A DNA stretch of 64,000 nucleotides from Mycobacterium sp. ACS4054 (GCF_001667275.1 NZ_LZHV01000050.1:183818-247817), one strand, 5' to 3'; shown: positions 1-15,126, numbered from the stretch's first letter. The notes: generated by a model from the sequence alone, not told the origin. Program-made: numbers and translations.

Positions 1-1613
<1,613 letters not shown>

Positions 1614-1682
1614 GTCTTTCTCTCCCTCATCCGCGGGTCCCTGCCATCGGGTCGTCCTCCCGGGCCGCCCGGTATGGCTCTG

Positions 1683-2792
1683 TCAGCGTTTGCGTTTCTT
1701 GGGTCGCGCGCCCGGCCGCGGCGTGCGGTTGGGCGTGCCACCGTTTTGTCCACTGGGATTCGGCTTGGTCGGCTCGGGCTTCGCCGCGGCCTCCGCGCCG
1801 TCGGAGGCGTCCGGGCCGGACTCCCCCACCCCGGCGGTCGCCGACCCGTCGCCGCTTGGGTGGCTCGCCTTCGCGTTCCGCTTGGGTTTGGCCCCCGGCG
1901 CCGGCGCGTTGGCCGCTCGGCGCTGCAACGCTTCCTGTTTTTTGGCCTCGTCCTCTTTTTCGATCATGCCGAACACGTAGTGCTGCTGACCGAACGTCCA
2001 GATGTTGTTGGCGAACCAGTACAGGATGATCGCGAGCGGCAGGAAGGGTCCGCCGACGACCACGCCGAGCGGAAACACATACAGCGCAAGCTTGTTCATC
2101 ATCGCGGTCTGCGGATTGGCCGCGGCCTCCGGGCTCTGCCGGGCCACCGATGCACGGCTGTTGAAGTAGGTCGCGATGCCGGCCAGGATCATCACCGGCG
2201 CGCCGACGGCGATGACCGCAGGCCGGCTGAAGTGGGTGAAGGCGTCCAACCCGGTCCGCTGCGTCATGAACGCGCCGATCGGTGCGCCGAACAGATTGGC
2301 GTCCAAGAAGTGTCCGACGTCCGTCGGGGTGAAGACGTAGTTACCGGTCATGCGGTTCTGGATCACCGACAGGTGCGGCTGACCGAAGCCGCCCGTGGTG
2401 CGGTTGAACGACCGCAACACGTGATACAGGCCGATGAACACCGGGATCTGCGCCAGCATCGGCAGGCAGCCGAGGATGGGGTTGAACCCGTGCTCGCGTT
2501 GCAGCTTCTGCATCTCGAGCGCCATCCGCTGGCGGTCCTTGCCGTACTTCTTTTGCAGCGCCTTGATTTGCGGTTGCAGTTCCTGCATCTGACGGGTGGT
2601 GCGGATCTGCCGCACGAACGGCTTGTACAGCAGGGCGCGCAGGCTGAAGACCAGGAACATCACCGACAGGGCCCACGCGAAAAAGTTCGACGGCCCCAGC
2701 ATCGCGGCGAACAGCTTGTACCAAGCCCACATGATCCACGACACCGGGTAGTAGACGAAGTCGAGGCTAAAGAAATCAAACAAGAGTTCCAC
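1683..2792 (-). CDS. yidC: Membrane protein insertase YidC
   Basis: 369 aa integral membrane protein of the YidC/Oxa1/SpoIIIJ family. A first hydrophobic segment at about 15-30 is followed by the second near 40-58 and the cytoplasmic loop rich in K, Q and R, then [22 protein letters not shown] typical of the family core, two further membrane segments, and a basic proline/alanine-rich tail of about 95 residues ending GARPKKRKR. It inserts proteins into the inner membrane with or without Sec. The start is GTG at 2792 (GTGGAACTC), overlapping the yidD end by 17 nt. Confidence 0.93.
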   Translation of the reverse strand: MELLFDFFSLDFVYYPVSWIMWAWYKLFAAMLGPSNFFAWALSVMFLVFSLRALLYKPFVRQIRTTRQMQELQPQIKALQKKYGKDRQRMALEMQKLQREHGFNPILGCLPMLAQIPVFIGLYHVLRSFNRTTGGFGQPHLSVIQNRMTGNYVFTPTDVGHFLDANLFGAPIGAFMTQRTGLDAFTHFSRPAVIAVGAPVMILAGIATYFNSRASVARQSPEAAANPQTAMMNKLALYVFPLGVVVGGPFLPLAIILYWFANNIWTFGQQHYVFGMIEKEDEAKKQEALQRRAANAPAPGAKPKRNAKASHPSGDGSATAGVGESGPDASDGAEAAAKPEPTKPNPSGQNGGTPNRTPRPGARPKKRKR

Positions 2793-3111
2793 TCTCCCCT
2801 CGCGCCGCCGGGCGGGCCCACGCGTCGCTGGCTTCTTCGAAGTTCATCTGGCAACCCGGACGTTCCGGTATCGGATCCGATCCGCCCCGATGCCAGGGTC
2901 CGCACTTGGCAAGCCTGACCGCAGCCAACCAACTCCCCCGCATCAATCCGTACTCGGTCAGCGCGTCGACCGCATACTGGCTGCAGGTCGGGACGAACCG
3001 GCACGTCGCCGGCCGCAGCGGCGAGACCATGTGCCGGTACAGCTGGATGAGCGAGATCAACCCCCGGGCGGCCGCGGTGCCCGCGGTGCGCAGGACGGCC
3101 CGCGGCGTCAC
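2776..3111 (-). CDS. yidD: Membrane protein insertion efficiency factor YidD
   Basis: 111 aa. It carries the YidD signature [28 protein letters not shown] with the conserved cysteines. YidD is a small membrane-associated protein that assists YidC insertion. Its ATG overlaps the rnpA stop by 4 nt (ATGA, 3108-3111) and its 3' end overlaps yidC by 17 nt, so rnpA, yidD and yidC form a coupled set. Confidence 0.93.
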   Translation of the reverse strand: MTPRAVLRTAGTAAARGLISLIQLYRHMVSPLRPATCRFVPTCSQYAVDALTEYGLMRGSWLAAVRLAKCGPWHRGGSDPIPERPGCQMNFEEASDAWARPAARGESGTLV

Positions 3112-3470
3112 CGGTGCGCTCCCCCGGACTCGAGGGCCCGCCGCACCCCGCGGCGCAGCTCCTGTTCCAGCCGCGCCGAGGACGCGGTCCGACTGCCCGG
3201 CAACGCCCGGATGACCAAGTGCTCGGAGTCGTGCAGTTCGCCCAATACCGCACGCGCGACGTGCCGCAGCCGGCGCGCAACCCGGTGGCGCTCCACAGCC
3301 GAGCCCACGGACTTGCCCACGATCAATCCCACGCGGGGAGCCGTCGCCGCGTCACGATCGGCCGCGCGCCGGAGATGCACCACCACGTCGGGCTGCGCCG
3401 CGCGGATTCCGTGCTTCACCGTCGCGTCGAACTCCGTTGACCGCCTCATGCGGTTGCGTGCGGGAAGCAC
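3108..3470 (-). CDS. rnpA: Ribonuclease P protein component
   Basis: 120 aa basic protein with the RnpA core: RMRRSTEF near the start, then [26 protein letters not shown], which matches the RNR-type motif of the family in divergent form. It binds RNase P RNA and supports 5' maturation of pre-tRNAs. It sits directly downstream of rpmH (23-nt gap) as in most bacteria and overlaps yidD by 4 nt. Start at ATG 3470. Confidence 0.93.
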   Translation of the reverse strand: MLPARNRMRRSTEFDATVKHGIRAAQPDVVVHLRRAADRDAATAPRVGLIVGKSVGSAVERHRVARRLRHVARAVLGELHDSEHLVIRALPGSRTASSARLEQELRRGVRRALESGGAHR

Positions 3471-3493
3471 CGCCGAAGAACCCGACGTTGCGA

Positions 3494-3637
3494 TCAGGCA
3501 GATAGCGCGCGGCGCCCCTTACGGCGCCGGCTCGACACAATCGAGCGTCCGGCGCGGGTACGCATCCGCAACCGGAAGCCATGCACGCGGGCTCGGCGCC
3601 GGTTGTTCGGCTGGAATGTCCGCTTGCCCTTGGCCAC
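3494..3637 (-). CDS. rpmH: 50S ribosomal protein L34
   Basis: 47 aa, translated by eye from the GTG at 3637: [20 protein letters not shown] at the N-terminus, then a very basic tail ending GRRALSA before TGA. This is the complete L34, a single small basic protein of the large subunit, with the KRTFQPN motif of the family. The GTG start follows GAGGAGACC, a good ribosome-binding site. It is the first gene of the minus-strand rpmH-rnpA-yidD-yidC-jag-rsmG-parA run and diverges from dnaA. Confidence 0.95.
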   Translation of the reverse strand: MAKGKRTFQPNNRRRARVHGFRLRMRTRAGRSIVSSRRRKGRRALSA

Positions 3638-3983
3638 GACGGTCTCCTCGTTGTGTCTCGCATTTCCATCCGGCCGGCAGACGTCTCGCTCGTCTGCGGG
3701 TCGGTCGGAGGTAATCTTGCTGCTGGCCGGCGCGGTCCCCAGGCAGACCTGGGTCGCAGCCGCATCGCCGACTTTCGGGCGACTGTTTGAGGGTACTGAC
3801 CGCGCTTCGCCTGGTCAAACCTGGCCTGCCCCAACGCAGCCGCTCGATCCCGGCGCAAAACCTCGGCCTCACCGACCGGCCCGGACGGGGTTGCGCACCG
3901 ACGTCGAGCCGAACGAGGCCCACCGAACCCTAAACAACCCGATTGGAATGCAGCAGAACGGTTGGCAGCCGCACGGAAAACTG

Positions 3984-4011
3984 TTAGCTTCTGCCAGTGT
4001 CGTTTTAGACT
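3984..4011 (+). promoter_or_regulatory. Candidate dnaA promoter
   Basis: TTAGCT (3984-3989), 16 bp, then TAGACT (4006-4011), a reasonable mycobacterial sigma-A -10 hexamer preceded by a T-rich run. It lies about 226 bp upstream of the dnaA start and would give a long leader. Seen by eye only; the -35 match is weak. Confidence 0.35.
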
Positions 4012-4140
4012 GCAACGGCGCTCGACAAACAAGCGAGGATGGTGGGTCGACTAGCTGCCTAGACAGCCTTTGAAAAGGTTTTCTTCCAGCACGGAGATCG
4101 CGAGCCGTCGCCGGTAGGTTGTGGCTCGCATACGCTCATC

Positions 4141-4172
4141 CTGTCCACACCTGTGTATAACTATGTGGACAG
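4141..4172. promoter_or_regulatory. Inverted pair of DnaA boxes upstream of dnaA
   Basis: CTGTCCACA (4141-4149) and its exact inverted copy TGTGGACAG (4164-4172) are separated by 14 bp of AT-richer sequence (TGTATAACTA). Each differs at one base from the actinobacterial DnaA box TTGTCCACA. Position about 65 bp before the dnaA start fits autoregulation of dnaA. Confidence 0.6.
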
Positions 4173-4237
4173 CTGCTTTGTCGCCAAGCGTGGTTGTACT
4201 TCGACCCGGGATGCTCGAGAACCAGGGGGATGCGTCG

Positions 4238-5761
4238 TTGACCGATGACCCCGGTTCAGGTTTCACGACCGTGTGGAACGCGGTCGTCTCGGAACTCAAC
4301 GGAGAATCCACCCCGGACGGCGTCGCCGCCAACCGCACCACGCTCGTCGCACCCCTCACCCCCCAGCAGCGGGCCTGGCTGAATTTGGTCCAGCCCCTGA
4401 CCATCGTGGAAGGGTTCGCCCTGCTGTCGGTGCCGAGCAGTTTCGTCCAGAACGAGATCGAACGTCATCTGCGCGCCCCTATCACCGACGCACTCAGCCG
4501 CCGCCTCGGCCAACAGATTCAGCTCGGGGTGCGCATCGCGCCGCCCGACGATGACGACGAAGCCGCGATTGCGCAGGCTGACCCGTTTGCCCAGCCCGAG
4601 GCACCGGACGACGAGGCCTTCGACATCGAGGAAGCCGACGAAAACGGCGAAACCCCCGACGGTGCGCCGCAGAGCTGGCCCAACTACTTCACCGAGCGCC
4701 CGCATCCGGCCGACCCCGCCGTCGCCGGCGGGACGAGCCTGAACCGCCGCTACACCTTCGACACATTCGTCATCGGGGCGTCCAATCGCTTCGCACACGC
4801 GGCGGCCCTGGCGATCGCGGAAGCGCCGGCGCGCGCTTACAACCCGTTGTTCATCTGGGGCGAGTCCGGTCTGGGCAAGACCCACCTGTTGCACGCCGCC
4901 GGCAATTACGCGCAACGGCTGTTCCCCGGGATGCGGGTCAAGTACGTGTCCACCGAGGAATTCACCAACGACTTCATCAACTCGCTGCGTGACGACCGCA
5001 AAGTCGCCTTCAAGCGCAGCTACCGCGACGTCGACGTGCTGCTCGTCGACGACATCCAGTTCATCGAGGGCAAGGAAGGTATCCAGGAGGAGTTCTTCCA
5101 CACCTTCAACACGTTGCACAACGCGAACAAGCAGATCGTCATCTCCTCGGACCGGCCGCCCAAGCAGCTCGCCACCCTCGAAGACCGCTTGCGGACCCGA
5201 TTCGAGTGGGGCCTGATCACCGACGTCCAGCCGCCCGAACTCGAGACCCGCATCGCGATTCTGCGCAAGAAGGCGCAGATGGAGCGCCTTGCGGTCCCGG
5301 ACGACGTCCTGGAACTCATCGCCAGCAGCATCGAGCGCAACATCCGCGAACTCGAGGGCGCCCTCATCCGGGTCACCGCGTTCGCCTCGTTGAACAAGAC
5401 GCCGATCGACAAGGCCTTGGCCGAGATCGTGCTGCGCGACCTCATCGCCGACGCCAGCACCATGCAGATCAGCGCGGCGACCATCATGGCCGCCACCGCC
5501 GAATACTTCGACACCACCGTGGAAGAACTGCGCGGGCCCGGCAAGACGCGCGCGCTGGCGCAGTCACGCCAGATCGCGATGTATCTCTGCCGCGAGCTCA
5601 CCGACCTGTCGCTGCCCAAGATCGGGCAGGCGTTCGGCCGCGACCACACCACGGTGATGTACGCCCAGCGCAAGATTTTGTCCGAGATGGCTGAGCGGCG
5701 TGAGGTCTTCGATCACGTCAAGGAGCTCACCACTCGCATCCGCCAGCGCTCCAAGCGCTGA
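4238..5761 (+). CDS. dnaA: Chromosomal replication initiator DnaA
   Basis: 507 aa from the TTG at 4238, which follows the ribosome-binding site CCAGGGGGA and gives [20 protein letters not shown] as in other mycobacteria. Upstream in-frame codons are open from 4121 but overlap the DnaA-box pair and lack family similarity. Domain I (about 1-85) is followed by an acidic variable linker (about 105-160), the AAA+ domain with Walker [10 protein letters not shown] near residue 208 and Walker B LLVDDIQF near 268, and domain IV with the DNA-binding signature [10 protein letters not shown] near 467. It binds DnaA boxes in oriC and melts the origin. Confidence 0.97.
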   Translation: MTDDPGSGFTTVWNAVVSELNGESTPDGVAANRTTLVAPLTPQQRAWLNLVQPLTIVEGFALLSVPSSFVQNEIERHLRAPITDALSRRLGQQIQLGVRIAPPDDDDEAAIAQADPFAQPEAPDDEAFDIEEADENGETPDGAPQSWPNYFTERPHPADPAVAGGTSLNRRYTFDTFVIGASNRFAHAAALAIAEAPARAYNPLFIWGESGLGKTHLLHAAGNYAQRLFPGMRVKYVSTEEFTNDFINSLRDDRKVAFKRSYRDVDVLLVDDIQFIEGKEGIQEEFFHTFNTLHNANKQIVISSDRPPKQLATLEDRLRTRFEWGLITDVQPPELETRIAILRKKAQMERLAVPDDVLELIASSIERNIRELEGALIRVTAFASLNKTPIDKALAEIVLRDLIADASTMQISAATIMAATAEYFDTTVEELRGPGKTRALAQSRQIAMYLCRELTDLSLPKIGQAFGRDHTTVMYAQRKILSEMAERREVFDHVKELTTRIRQRSKR

Positions 5762-6286
5762 TTCGGCGCCCCGTCGCGCAACTTTTTTCAAAAAACTTCC
5801 CGCACGCCTGTCACACCCGCCACACCCGCGGGTTGTGCGCAGGACTGTGCAAAACGCAATCAAACACCCGTGTACTAAGCGGCGTGCCGTGCACAGCCGC
5901 CGTTGCTCCCCAACGGCCCAACACGAGCCACACAGTTATGCACCTCATGCTCCACAGGCCGATCCCCGCCCTAGCTGCGGCGCGCTGCCGCTATCCCCAG
6001 AATGCACAGGCCTTATTACTAGTACTGAGATCTATTCGTCGTTTCTTCTTTGAAATACAGCGCTGGGGACGCCCCGTTGAACATGCGCCGCGGGGCCGCC
6101 GGGAACCCGGCTTGTCGGCCTTCGCGATTAGCTTTCAAGATGGCCTCCGACGATCTACGGTTGTTCTTCGACTGCCGTTGCGGCCGTCGTTGGCATGACA
6201 TGTCAGTGGCGTTCGTGGCGGAGCCCCAAGCTAGCGGGGGGAGGCTAGCCACTGGACTTGCAACGCTGGGTAGTTGAAGGGACGCT
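5762..6286. other. oriC: oriC interval between dnaA and dnaN (525 bp)
   Basis: No gene. Several DnaA-box-like 9-mers are visible: TTGTGCGCA 5833-5841, CTGTGCAAA 5845-5853, CCGTGCACA 5887-5895, TTATGCACC 5936-5944, TGCTCCACA 5948-5956 and GAATGCACA 6000-6008. All are imperfect, as known for mycobacterial origins. An AT-rich stretch at about 6011-6060 (CTTATTACTAGTACTGAGAT and on) is the best candidate for the DNA-unwinding element, and an A/T spike TTTTTTCAAAAAA lies at 5783-5795 just after dnaA. The 3' part (about 6200-6286) must carry the dnaN promoter. Box calls are by eye; their affinity cannot be judged. Confidence 0.85.
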
Positions 6287-7486
6287 ATGGACGCGGCGAC
6301 GACAAGAGCTGGCCTCAGCGACTTGAAATTTCGTTTGGTACGGGAGTCTTTCGCCGACGCGGTGTCGTGGGTGGCGAAGAATCTGCCGGCCCGCCCGGCG
6401 GTGCCGGTGCTGTCGGGGGTGTTGTTGTCCGGTTCCGACGAGGGCCTGACGATCTCCGGATTCGACTACGAGGTTTCGGCCGAAGCGCAAGTCGCAGCCG
6501 AAATCGCTTCTCCGGGAAGCGTTCTCGTGTCCGGTCGGTTGTTGTCGGACATCACCCGGGCGCTGCCCAACAAACCAGTCGATTTCTACGTCGACGGGAA
6601 TCGGGTCGCGCTGAACTGCGGGAGCGCGAGGTTCTCGCTGCCGACGATGGCGGTGGAGGATTACCCGACGCTGCCGGCCCTGCCGGAAGAGACCGGCACC
6701 CTGCCCGCCGAGGTGTTCGCCGAGGCCATCAGCCAGGTGGCCATTGCGGCCGGCCGGGACGACACCTTGCCGATGTTGACCGGGATCCGGGTCGAGATCT
6801 CGGGCGGCACGGTGGTTTTGGCCGCCACCGACCGGTTCCGGTTGGCGGTGCGCGAACTGACGTGGTCGCCATCGTCGCCCGACATCGAGGCCGCCGTGCT
6901 GGTGCCGGCGAAGACGTTGGCCGAGGCGGCGCGGGCCGGCGCCGATGGTTCCGAGGTTCGGCTGTCGCTGGGCGCGGGCAGTGGGGTCGGCAAGGACGGC
7001 CTGCTCGGCATCAGCGGGAACGGCAAGCGCAGTACGACGCGGCTGCTCGATGCGGAGTTCCCGAAGTTCCGCCAGTTGCTGCCCGCCGAGCACACGGCGG
7101 TGGCCACCATCAACGTGGCCGAGCTGACCGAGGCGATCAAGCTGGTGGCGTTGGTGGCCGACCGGGGCGCGCAGGTGCGGATGGAATTCTCCGAAGGTTC
7201 GCTGCGGCTGTCCGCGGGCGCCGACGATGTCGGCCGCGCCGAAGAGGACCTGGCCGTGGACTTCGTCGGCGAACCGTTGACGATCGCGTTCAACCCGACC
7301 TACCTGACCGACGGGCTGGCCGCGGTCCACTCGGAGCGGGTGTCGTTCGGATTCACCACCCCGGGCAAGCCGGCGTTGCTGCGGCCGGCCTCGGCCGACG
7401 ACAGCTCCCCCACCGGCAACGGGCCCTTCGCGGCCCTGCCGACGGATTACGTCTACTTGTTGATGCCAGTTCGGTTGCCCGGATAG
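6287..7486 (+). CDS. dnaN: DNA polymerase III beta sliding clamp
   Basis: 399 aa, three beta-clamp domains of about 125 residues each. The opening [35 protein letters not shown] and the C-terminal [13 protein letters not shown] are characteristic; the latter strand ends the clamp. The ring tethers polymerases and other client proteins to DNA. The ATG at 6287 follows GAAGGGA. The stop abuts the recF start, so dnaN and recF are co-translated. Confidence 0.96.
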   Translation: MDAATTRAGLSDLKFRLVRESFADAVSWVAKNLPARPAVPVLSGVLLSGSDEGLTISGFDYEVSAEAQVAAEIASPGSVLVSGRLLSDITRALPNKPVDFYVDGNRVALNCGSARFSLPTMAVEDYPTLPALPEETGTLPAEVFAEAISQVAIAAGRDDTLPMLTGIRVEISGGTVVLAATDRFRLAVRELTWSPSSPDIEAAVLVPAKTLAEAARAGADGSEVRLSLGAGSGVGKDGLLGISGNGKRSTTRLLDAEFPKFRQLLPAEHTAVATINVAELTEAIKLVALVADRGAQVRMEFSEGSLRLSAGADDVGRAEEDLAVDFVGEPLTIAFNPTYLTDGLAAVHSERVSFGFTTPGKPALLRPASADDSSPTGNGPFAALPTDYVYLLMPVRLPG

Positions 7487-8644
7487 GTGTACGTCCGGCA
7501 TTTGGGACTGCGCGATTTCCGGTCCTGGGCGCACGCCGACCTTGAACTGGAGCCGGGCCGGACGGTGTTCGTCGGCCAGAACGGTTTCGGGAAAACGAAT
7601 CTCATTGAGGCGCTTTGGTTTTCGACGACATTGGGCTCGCACCGGGTGGGCACCGACGCCCCGTTGATCCGGGCCGGCGCGGACCGTGCGGTGGTGTCGA
7701 CGATCGTGGTCAACGAGGGCAGGGAGCTCGCGTTGGACCTGGAAATCGCGGCGGGGCGGGCGAACAAGGCGCGGCTGAACCGGTCACCGGTGCGCAGCAC
7801 CCGCGAGGTGATCGGGGTCTTGCGCGCCGTGCTCTTTGCTCCGGAGGACCTGGCCCTGGTGCGCGGGGATCCGGCGGATCGTCGCCGCTACCTCGATGAT
7901 TTGGCGACGGTGCGGCGGCCGGCGGTGGCCGCGGTGCGCGCGGATTACGAGAAGGTGCTCCGCCAGCGCACCGCCTTATTGAAGTCCGCCGCCGGCATCC
8001 GCCACCGCGGCGACCGCGGCGCGCTCGACACCCTCGACGTCTGGGACAGTCGGCTGGCCGAATACGGCGCGCAGCTGATGGCGGCTCGCATCGACCTGGT
8101 CAACCAGCTGGCGCCGGAGGTGGAGAAGGCGTACCAACTGTTGGCCCCGGCGTCCCGGCCGGCCTCGATCGCCTACCGCAGCAGCCTCGGGGCGCAGGGG
8201 GCGGCCGATGGCGGCGACAGCGACCGGGAGTTCCTCGAGGCGGCGCTGTTGGCCGCGTTGGCGCAGCGCCGCGATGCCGAGCTGGACCGCGGCATGTGTC
8301 TGGTGGGGCCGCATCGCGACGATCTCGAGTTGTGGCTGGGCGATCAGCCCGCCAAAGGCTTTGCCAGCCATGGGGAATCGTGGTCGTTCGCGGTGGCGCT
8401 GCGCCTGGCCTCGTACGAGTTGTTGCGCGCCGACGGCACCGAACCCGTGTTGTTGCTCGACGACGTGTTCGCCGAACTGGACGCAGCCCGGCGCCGCGCG
8501 CTGGCGACGGTGGCGGAATCGGCGGAGCAGGTACTGGTCACCGCCGCCGTGCTGGAAGACATTCCGGCGGGCTGGGACGCCAGGCGGATCTATATCGAAT
8601 TGCGCGACGACGACCGGGGCCGGGTATCGGCGGTGCGGCCGTGA
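7487..8644 (+). CDS. recF: DNA replication and repair protein RecF
   Basis: 385 aa SMC-like ATPase. Walker [10 protein letters not shown] lies near residue 30, and the signature/Walker B part [11 protein letters not shown] lies near residue 325. RecF with RecR loads RecA at single-strand gaps. The GTG at 7487 starts immediately after the dnaN TAG, and the stop overlaps the dciA start (GTGA, 8641-8644). Confidence 0.95.
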   Translation: MYVRHLGLRDFRSWAHADLELEPGRTVFVGQNGFGKTNLIEALWFSTTLGSHRVGTDAPLIRAGADRAVVSTIVVNEGRELALDLEIAAGRANKARLNRSPVRSTREVIGVLRAVLFAPEDLALVRGDPADRRRYLDDLATVRRPAVAAVRADYEKVLRQRTALLKSAAGIRHRGDRGALDTLDVWDSRLAEYGAQLMAARIDLVNQLAPEVEKAYQLLAPASRPASIAYRSSLGAQGAADGGDSDREFLEAALLAALAQRRDAELDRGMCLVGPHRDDLELWLGDQPAKGFASHGESWSFAVALRLASYELLRADGTEPVLLLDDVFAELDAARRRALATVAESAEQVLVTAAVLEDIPAGWDARRIYIELRDDDRGRVSAVRP

Positions 8645-9204
8645 CCGACGCCGGCGACAACGAACAAGGTTCCGCCGCTAACGATCCGGGCCTGCTGCGC
8701 GGCATCGACTTGGTCCGGCGCACGCTCGAGGAAGCGCGTGCGGCGGCCCGCGCGCAAGGCAAGGATGCGGGCCGGGGGCGGGCGATGCCGCCGTCCACCC
8801 GGCGGGTCGCGGGGCAGCGGCGCAGCTGGTCGGGGCCGGGACCCGACGCCCGGGATCCGCAGCCGCTGGGCCGGTTGGCGCGGGACCTGGCCAAGAAGCG
8901 TGGGTGGTCGGCGCAGGTCGCCGAGGGCACGGTGATCGGCAACTGGTCGGCGGTGGTGGGCCAGCAGATCGCCGACCATGCGACGCCGACCGCGTTGAGC
9001 GACGGGGCGCTGAGCGTGACGGCCGAATCCACCGCCTGGGCCACCCAGCTGCGGATGATCCAGTCGCAATTGTTGGCCAAGATCGCCGCGGCCGTCGGCA
9101 ACGGGGTGGTGACCTCGCTGAAAATCACCGGGCCGGCCGCCCCGTCGTGGCGCAAGGGCCCACGCCACATCGCCGGCCGGGGTCCGCGCGATACTTACGG
9201 CTAG
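8641..9204 (+). CDS. dciA: DciA-type replicative helicase loader (DUF721 protein)
   Basis: 187 aa, the Rv0004 equivalent. After a charged, poorly ordered N-terminus of about 75 residues comes the DUF721/DciA domain (about 80-165) with [21 protein letters not shown] and the following [18 protein letters not shown]. DciA proteins interact with the replicative helicase DnaB and are needed for replication in mycobacteria. The GTG at 8641 overlaps the recF TGA by 4 nt; the frame stays open upstream but that part is antisense-like readthrough within recF. Confidence 0.92.
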   Translation: MTDAGDNEQGSAANDPGLLRGIDLVRRTLEEARAAARAQGKDAGRGRAMPPSTRRVAGQRRSWSGPGPDARDPQPLGRLARDLAKKRGWSAQVAEGTVIGNWSAVVGQQIADHATPTALSDGALSVTAESTAWATQLRMIQSQLLAKIAAAVGNGVVTSLKITGPAAPSWRKGPRHIAGRGPRDTYG

Positions 9205-11493
<2,289 letters not shown>

Positions 11494-11529
11494 CGCGGTC
11501 AGGCACGCCAACCCGAAAAAGGGGAATAG

Positions 11530-14049
11530 ATGACTGACACCACGCTGCCCCCCGGCGACGAGGCCGGCGACCGCATCGAACCGGTTGACATTCAGCAGGA
11601 GATGCAGCGCAGCTACATCGACTACGCGATGAGCGTGATCGTCGGGCGCGCACTGCCCGAGGTGCGCGACGGCCTCAAGCCGGTGCACCGCCGCGTGCTG
11701 TACGCGATGTACGACTCGGGCTTCCGCCCGGATCGCAGCCACGCCAAGTCGGCGCGGTCGGTCGCCGAAACGATGGGTAACTACCACCCCCACGGTGACG
11801 CGTCGATCTACGACACCTTGGTGCGCATGGCGCAACCGTGGTCGCTGCGCTATCCCCTGGTCGACGGCCAGGGCAACTTCGGCTCTCCGGGCAACGACCC
11901 GCCGGCCGCGATGCGGTACACCGAAGCGCGGCTGACCCCGTTGGCCATGGAGATGCTGCGCGAAATCGACGAGGAGACAGTCGATTTCATCCCGAACTAC
12001 GACGGCCGGGTGCAGGAACCGACGGTGCTGCCCAGCCGGTTCCCCAACCTGCTGGCCAACGGCTCGGGCGGCATCGCGGTCGGTATGGCGACCAACATCC
12101 CGCCGCACAATCTGCGCGAGTTGGCAGAAGCCGTCTATTGGTGCCTGGACAACCACGAGGCCGACGAAGAAGCCACCCTGGCCGCAGTCTGCGAGCGGGT
12201 CAAGGGCCCGGACTTCCCCACCCACGGTCTGATCGTTGGGTCGCAGGGCATCCACGATGCCTACACCACCGGTCGCGGATCAATCCGGATGCGCGGAGTC
12301 GTTGAGATAGAAGAAGATTCGCGGGGCCGCACCTCGATCGTCATCACCGAATTGCCCTATCAGGTCAACCACGACAACTTCATCACGTCGATCGCAGAGC
12401 AGGTCCGCGACGGCCGGCTTACCGGCATCGCCAACATCGAGGACCAATCCAGCGATCGGGTCGGCCTGCGCATCGTCGTCGAAATCAAGCGCGACGCGGT
12501 GGCCAAGGTGGTGCTGAACAACCTCTACAAGCACACTCAGCTGCAGACCAGCTTCGGCGCCAACATGTTGTCGATCGTCGACGGGGTGCCGCGCACGCTG
12601 CGGCTCGACCAGATGATCCGCTACTACGTCGCGCACCAACTCGACGTCATCGTCCGGCGCACCACCTACCGGCTGCGCAAGGCCAACGAACGCGCCCACA
12701 TCCTGCGCGGCCTGGTCAAGGCGCTCGACGCGCTGGACGAAGTCATCGCCCTGATCCGGGCGTCGGAGACCGTCGACATCGCCCGGGCCGGCTTGATCGA
12801 GCTGCTCGACATCGACGAGATCCAGGCCCAGGCCATCCTCGATATGCAGCTGCGGCGGCTGGCGGCCCTGGAGCGCCAGCGCATCATCGACGACCTGGCC
12901 AAGATCGAGGCCGAGATCGCCGACCTGGAAGACATCCTGGCCAAGCCGGAACGGCAGCGCGCGATCGTTCACGACGAGCTCGCCGAGATCGTCGACAAGC
13001 ACGGTGACGACCGCCGCACCCGGATCATCGCGGCCGACGGTGACGTCAACGACGAGGACCTGATCGCCCGCGAAGAGGTCGTCGTCACCATCACCGAGAC
13101 CGGCTATGCCAAGCGAACGAAGTCCGACCTCTACCGCAGCCAGAAACGCGGCGGCAAGGGCGTGCAGGGCGCCGGCCTCAAGCAGGACGACATCGTCAAG
13201 CACTTCTTCGTGAGCTCAACCCACGACTGGATCCTGTTCTTCACCACTCAGGGCCGGGTCTATCGCGCGAAGGCCTACGAATTGCCCGAGGCGTCGCGGA
13301 CCGCGCGCGGCCAGCACGTCGCCAACCTGCTGGCCTTCCAGCCCGAGGAGCGCATCGCCCAGGTCATCCAGATCCGCAGCTACGAGGACGCCCCGTACCT
13401 GGTGCTGGCCACCCGCAACGGCCTGGTCAAGAAGACCAAGCTGACCGACTTCGACTCCAACCGGTCGGGCGGAATCGTGGCGATCAACCTGCGCGACAAC
13501 GACGAGCTCGTCGGCGCGGTGCTGTGCTCGTCGGATGAAGACCTGCTGCTGGTGTCGGCCAACGGGCAATCCATCCGGTTCTCGGCGACCGACGAGGCGC
13601 TGCGCCCGATGGGGCGCGCCACCTCTGGCGTGCAGGGCATGCGGTTCAACGCCGACGATTACCTGTTGTCGCTCAACGTGGTTCGCGAAGGCACGTACCT
13701 GTTGGTGGCGACCTCCGGCGGCTACGCGAAGCGGACCGCGATCGAGGAGTATCCGGTGCAGGGCCGCGGCGGCAAGGGTGTGCTGACTGTGATGTACGAC
13801 CGGCGGCGCGGCAGGTTGGTGGGCGCGTTGATCGTCGATGACGACAGCGAGCTCTACGCCATCACCTCCGGCGGCGGAGTGATCCGGACCGACGCGAGAC
13901 AGGTCCGCAAGGCGGGACGGCAGACCAAGGGCGTTCGCCTGATGAACCTGGGCGAGGACAACACGCTGCTGGCCATCGCGCGCAACGCGGAGGAGAACGC
14001 GGACGAGGTCGTCGAGGAATCGGACGGCGCGGCGGACGCGGACGGCTAG
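11530..14049 (+). CDS. gyrA: DNA gyrase subunit A
   Basis: 839 aa. The winged-helix and tower domains carry the catalytic Tyr130 ([10 protein letters not shown]), and the C-terminal beta-pinwheel has the GyrA-box [10 protein letters not shown]. The quinolone-resistance region reads GDASIYDTL with Ala91, Ser92, Asp95 and Thr96, equivalent to M. tuberculosis Ala90, Ser91, Asp94 and position 95. These are wild-type residues; Thr at the 95 equivalent is a natural variant. No intein is present, although gyrA inteins occur in some mycobacteria. It breaks and rejoins the gate DNA segment. Confidence 0.97.
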   Translation: MTDTTLPPGDEAGDRIEPVDIQQEMQRSYIDYAMSVIVGRALPEVRDGLKPVHRRVLYAMYDSGFRPDRSHAKSARSVAETMGNYHPHGDASIYDTLVRMAQPWSLRYPLVDGQGNFGSPGNDPPAAMRYTEARLTPLAMEMLREIDEETVDFIPNYDGRVQEPTVLPSRFPNLLANGSGGIAVGMATNIPPHNLRELAEAVYWCLDNHEADEEATLAAVCERVKGPDFPTHGLIVGSQGIHDAYTTGRGSIRMRGVVEIEEDSRGRTSIVITELPYQVNHDNFITSIAEQVRDGRLTGIANIEDQSSDRVGLRIVVEIKRDAVAKVVLNNLYKHTQLQTSFGANMLSIVDGVPRTLRLDQMIRYYVAHQLDVIVRRTTYRLRKANERAHILRGLVKALDALDEVIALIRASETVDIARAGLIELLDIDEIQAQAILDMQLRRLAALERQRIIDDLAKIEAEIADLEDILAKPERQRAIVHDELAEIVDKHGDDRRTRIIAADGDVNDEDLIAREEVVVTITETGYAKRTKSDLYRSQKRGGKGVQGAGLKQDDIVKHFFVSSTHDWILFFTTQGRVYRAKAYELPEASRTARGQHVANLLAFQPEERIAQVIQIRSYEDAPYLVLATRNGLVKKTKLTDFDSNRSGGIVAINLRDNDELVGAVLCSSDEDLLLVSANGQSIRFSATDEALRPMGRATSGVQGMRFNADDYLLSLNVVREGTYLLVATSGGYAKRTAIEEYPVQGRGGKGVLTVMYDRRRGRLVGALIVDDDSELYAITSGGGVIRTDARQVRKAGRQTKGVRLMNLGEDNTLLAIARNAEENADEVVEESDGAADADG

Positions 14050-14125
14050 CCGGTGTCAATCCGGGCGGCCCCTCGAACGGCCGGGCAATTAGACTCGGCC
14101 CGACCAGACAATGTAAGGAGTCGGG

Positions 14126-14992
14126 GTGAGCTCACCGAACGATCCGGGTGTCCCCAATCAGGGCGATGGCCCTAACGGGGATGGTTCGGCCGAGCGCGCC
14201 GGTATACACCGCGCGGCGCCGCCCGCACAGGGCGGCCGTGCCCCGGACGCCGGGGATTCGCCGCCCCGGCCGCGCGGCGGACCCCGTCCCCCGCAGCGCC
14301 CGGCCGAGCCGGGGCAACCGACCGGGGTCGAGGCCCGGCTGAACCGCTTCATATCCGGCACCGCCGCACCCGGCGCGCCGCAGGCCAAGACCGCACCGCA
14401 CGAGGCCGACGCCGCGCACGGCCGCGGCGACGGCCCGCCCGCGGAGGCGTACGCCAGCGAATTGCCGGACCTGTCCGGTCCGATTCCGCGGGCGTCGCAG
14501 CGCAAGGCCCAGCCCGAGCGCTCGCCGGAGGCGTCGAGCCTGCTGGGGTCCGGCCGGTCGTCGGGCGCGGAGAATCGGGAGGCCCGCGAGGGCCGGGAGA
14601 GCCGCACCCAGGTGTCCCGGCGCCCGCGCGGCCCGGTGCGGGCCAGCATGCAGATCCGCCGCATCGACCCGTGGAGCACGTTGAAGGTGTCGCTACTGCT
14701 CTCGGTCGCGTTGTTCTTCGTCTGGATGATCGCCGTGGCCTTCCTGTATCTAGTGCTCGGCGGCATGGGCGTCTGGTCGAAGCTCAACAGCAACGTGGGC
14801 GACCTACTGAACAACACCAGCGGCAGCAGCGGCGAGCTCGTTTCCAGCGGCACCATCTTCGGTGGCGCCGTGCTGATCGGCTTGGTCAACATCGTGTTGC
14901 TGACCGCGATGGCCACCATCGCCGCGTTCGTCTACAACCTGACCACCGATCTGATCGGCGGCATCGAAGTGACGCTGGCGGACCGCGACTAG
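14126..14992 (+). CDS. Conserved membrane protein with DUF3566 domain (Rv0007-like)
   Basis: 288 aa. About 170 residues of proline-, glycine- and charge-rich sequence are followed by a C-terminal DUF3566 domain starting at [30 protein letters not shown]. Two hydrophobic helices are visible (about 190-213 and 245-270). GTG start at 14126 after AAGGAG (14114-14119). It follows gyrA by 76 nt, as Rv0007 does in M. tuberculosis. The function is not known; a role at the division site has been suspected for the family. Confidence 0.85.
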   Translation: MSSPNDPGVPNQGDGPNGDGSAERAGIHRAAPPAQGGRAPDAGDSPPRPRGGPRPPQRPAEPGQPTGVEARLNRFISGTAAPGAPQAKTAPHEADAAHGRGDGPPAEAYASELPDLSGPIPRASQRKAQPERSPEASSLLGSGRSSGAENREAREGRESRTQVSRRPRGPVRASMQIRRIDPWSTLKVSLLLSVALFFVWMIAVAFLYLVLGGMGVWSKLNSNVGDLLNNTSGSSGELVSSGTIFGGAVLIGLVNIVLLTAMATIAAFVYNLTTDLIGGIEVTLADRD

Positions 14993-15052
14993 CGTTTTTG
15001 GGGGTGGGGCGGCGATTGCGGTAATCTCGTCGCTCGGCCGTACTGCGCGTAC

Positions 15053-15126
15053 GGGCCTATAGCTCAGGCGGTTAGAGCGCTTCGCTGATAACGAAGAGGT
15101 CGGAGGTTCGAGTCCTCCTAGGCCCA
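15053..15126 (+). tRNA. ileT: tRNA-Ile (GAT)
   Basis: A 74-nt cloverleaf: acceptor GGGCCTA pairs with TAGGCCC, the anticodon stem TTCGC/GCGAA-type arm encloses the loop CTGATAA with anticodon GAT, and the T-arm is GGAGG TTCGAGT CCTCC. Only CA of the CCA tail follows the discriminator A. Confidence 0.96.

Larger units (their letters stand above)
3638..4237. other. rpmH-dnaA divergent intergenic region (600 bp)
   Basis: No coding sequence is supported here. It must hold the divergent promoters of rpmH and dnaA. I see a 7-bp inverted repeat (GCAGACG 3677-3683 with CGTCTGC 3691-3697) that would lie in the rpmH 5' leader, a sigma-A-like element at 3984-4011 directed at dnaA, and an inverted pair of DnaA-box-like sequences at 4141-4172. 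In mycobacteria the origin proper is in the dnaA-dnaN interval, so this part is likely regulatory. Confidence 0.7.

Noticed and set aside
11530..14049. Possible gyrA intein, as found in some mycobacteria
   Set aside because: The gene reads through at 839 aa with no extra insert around the active-site Tyr130.
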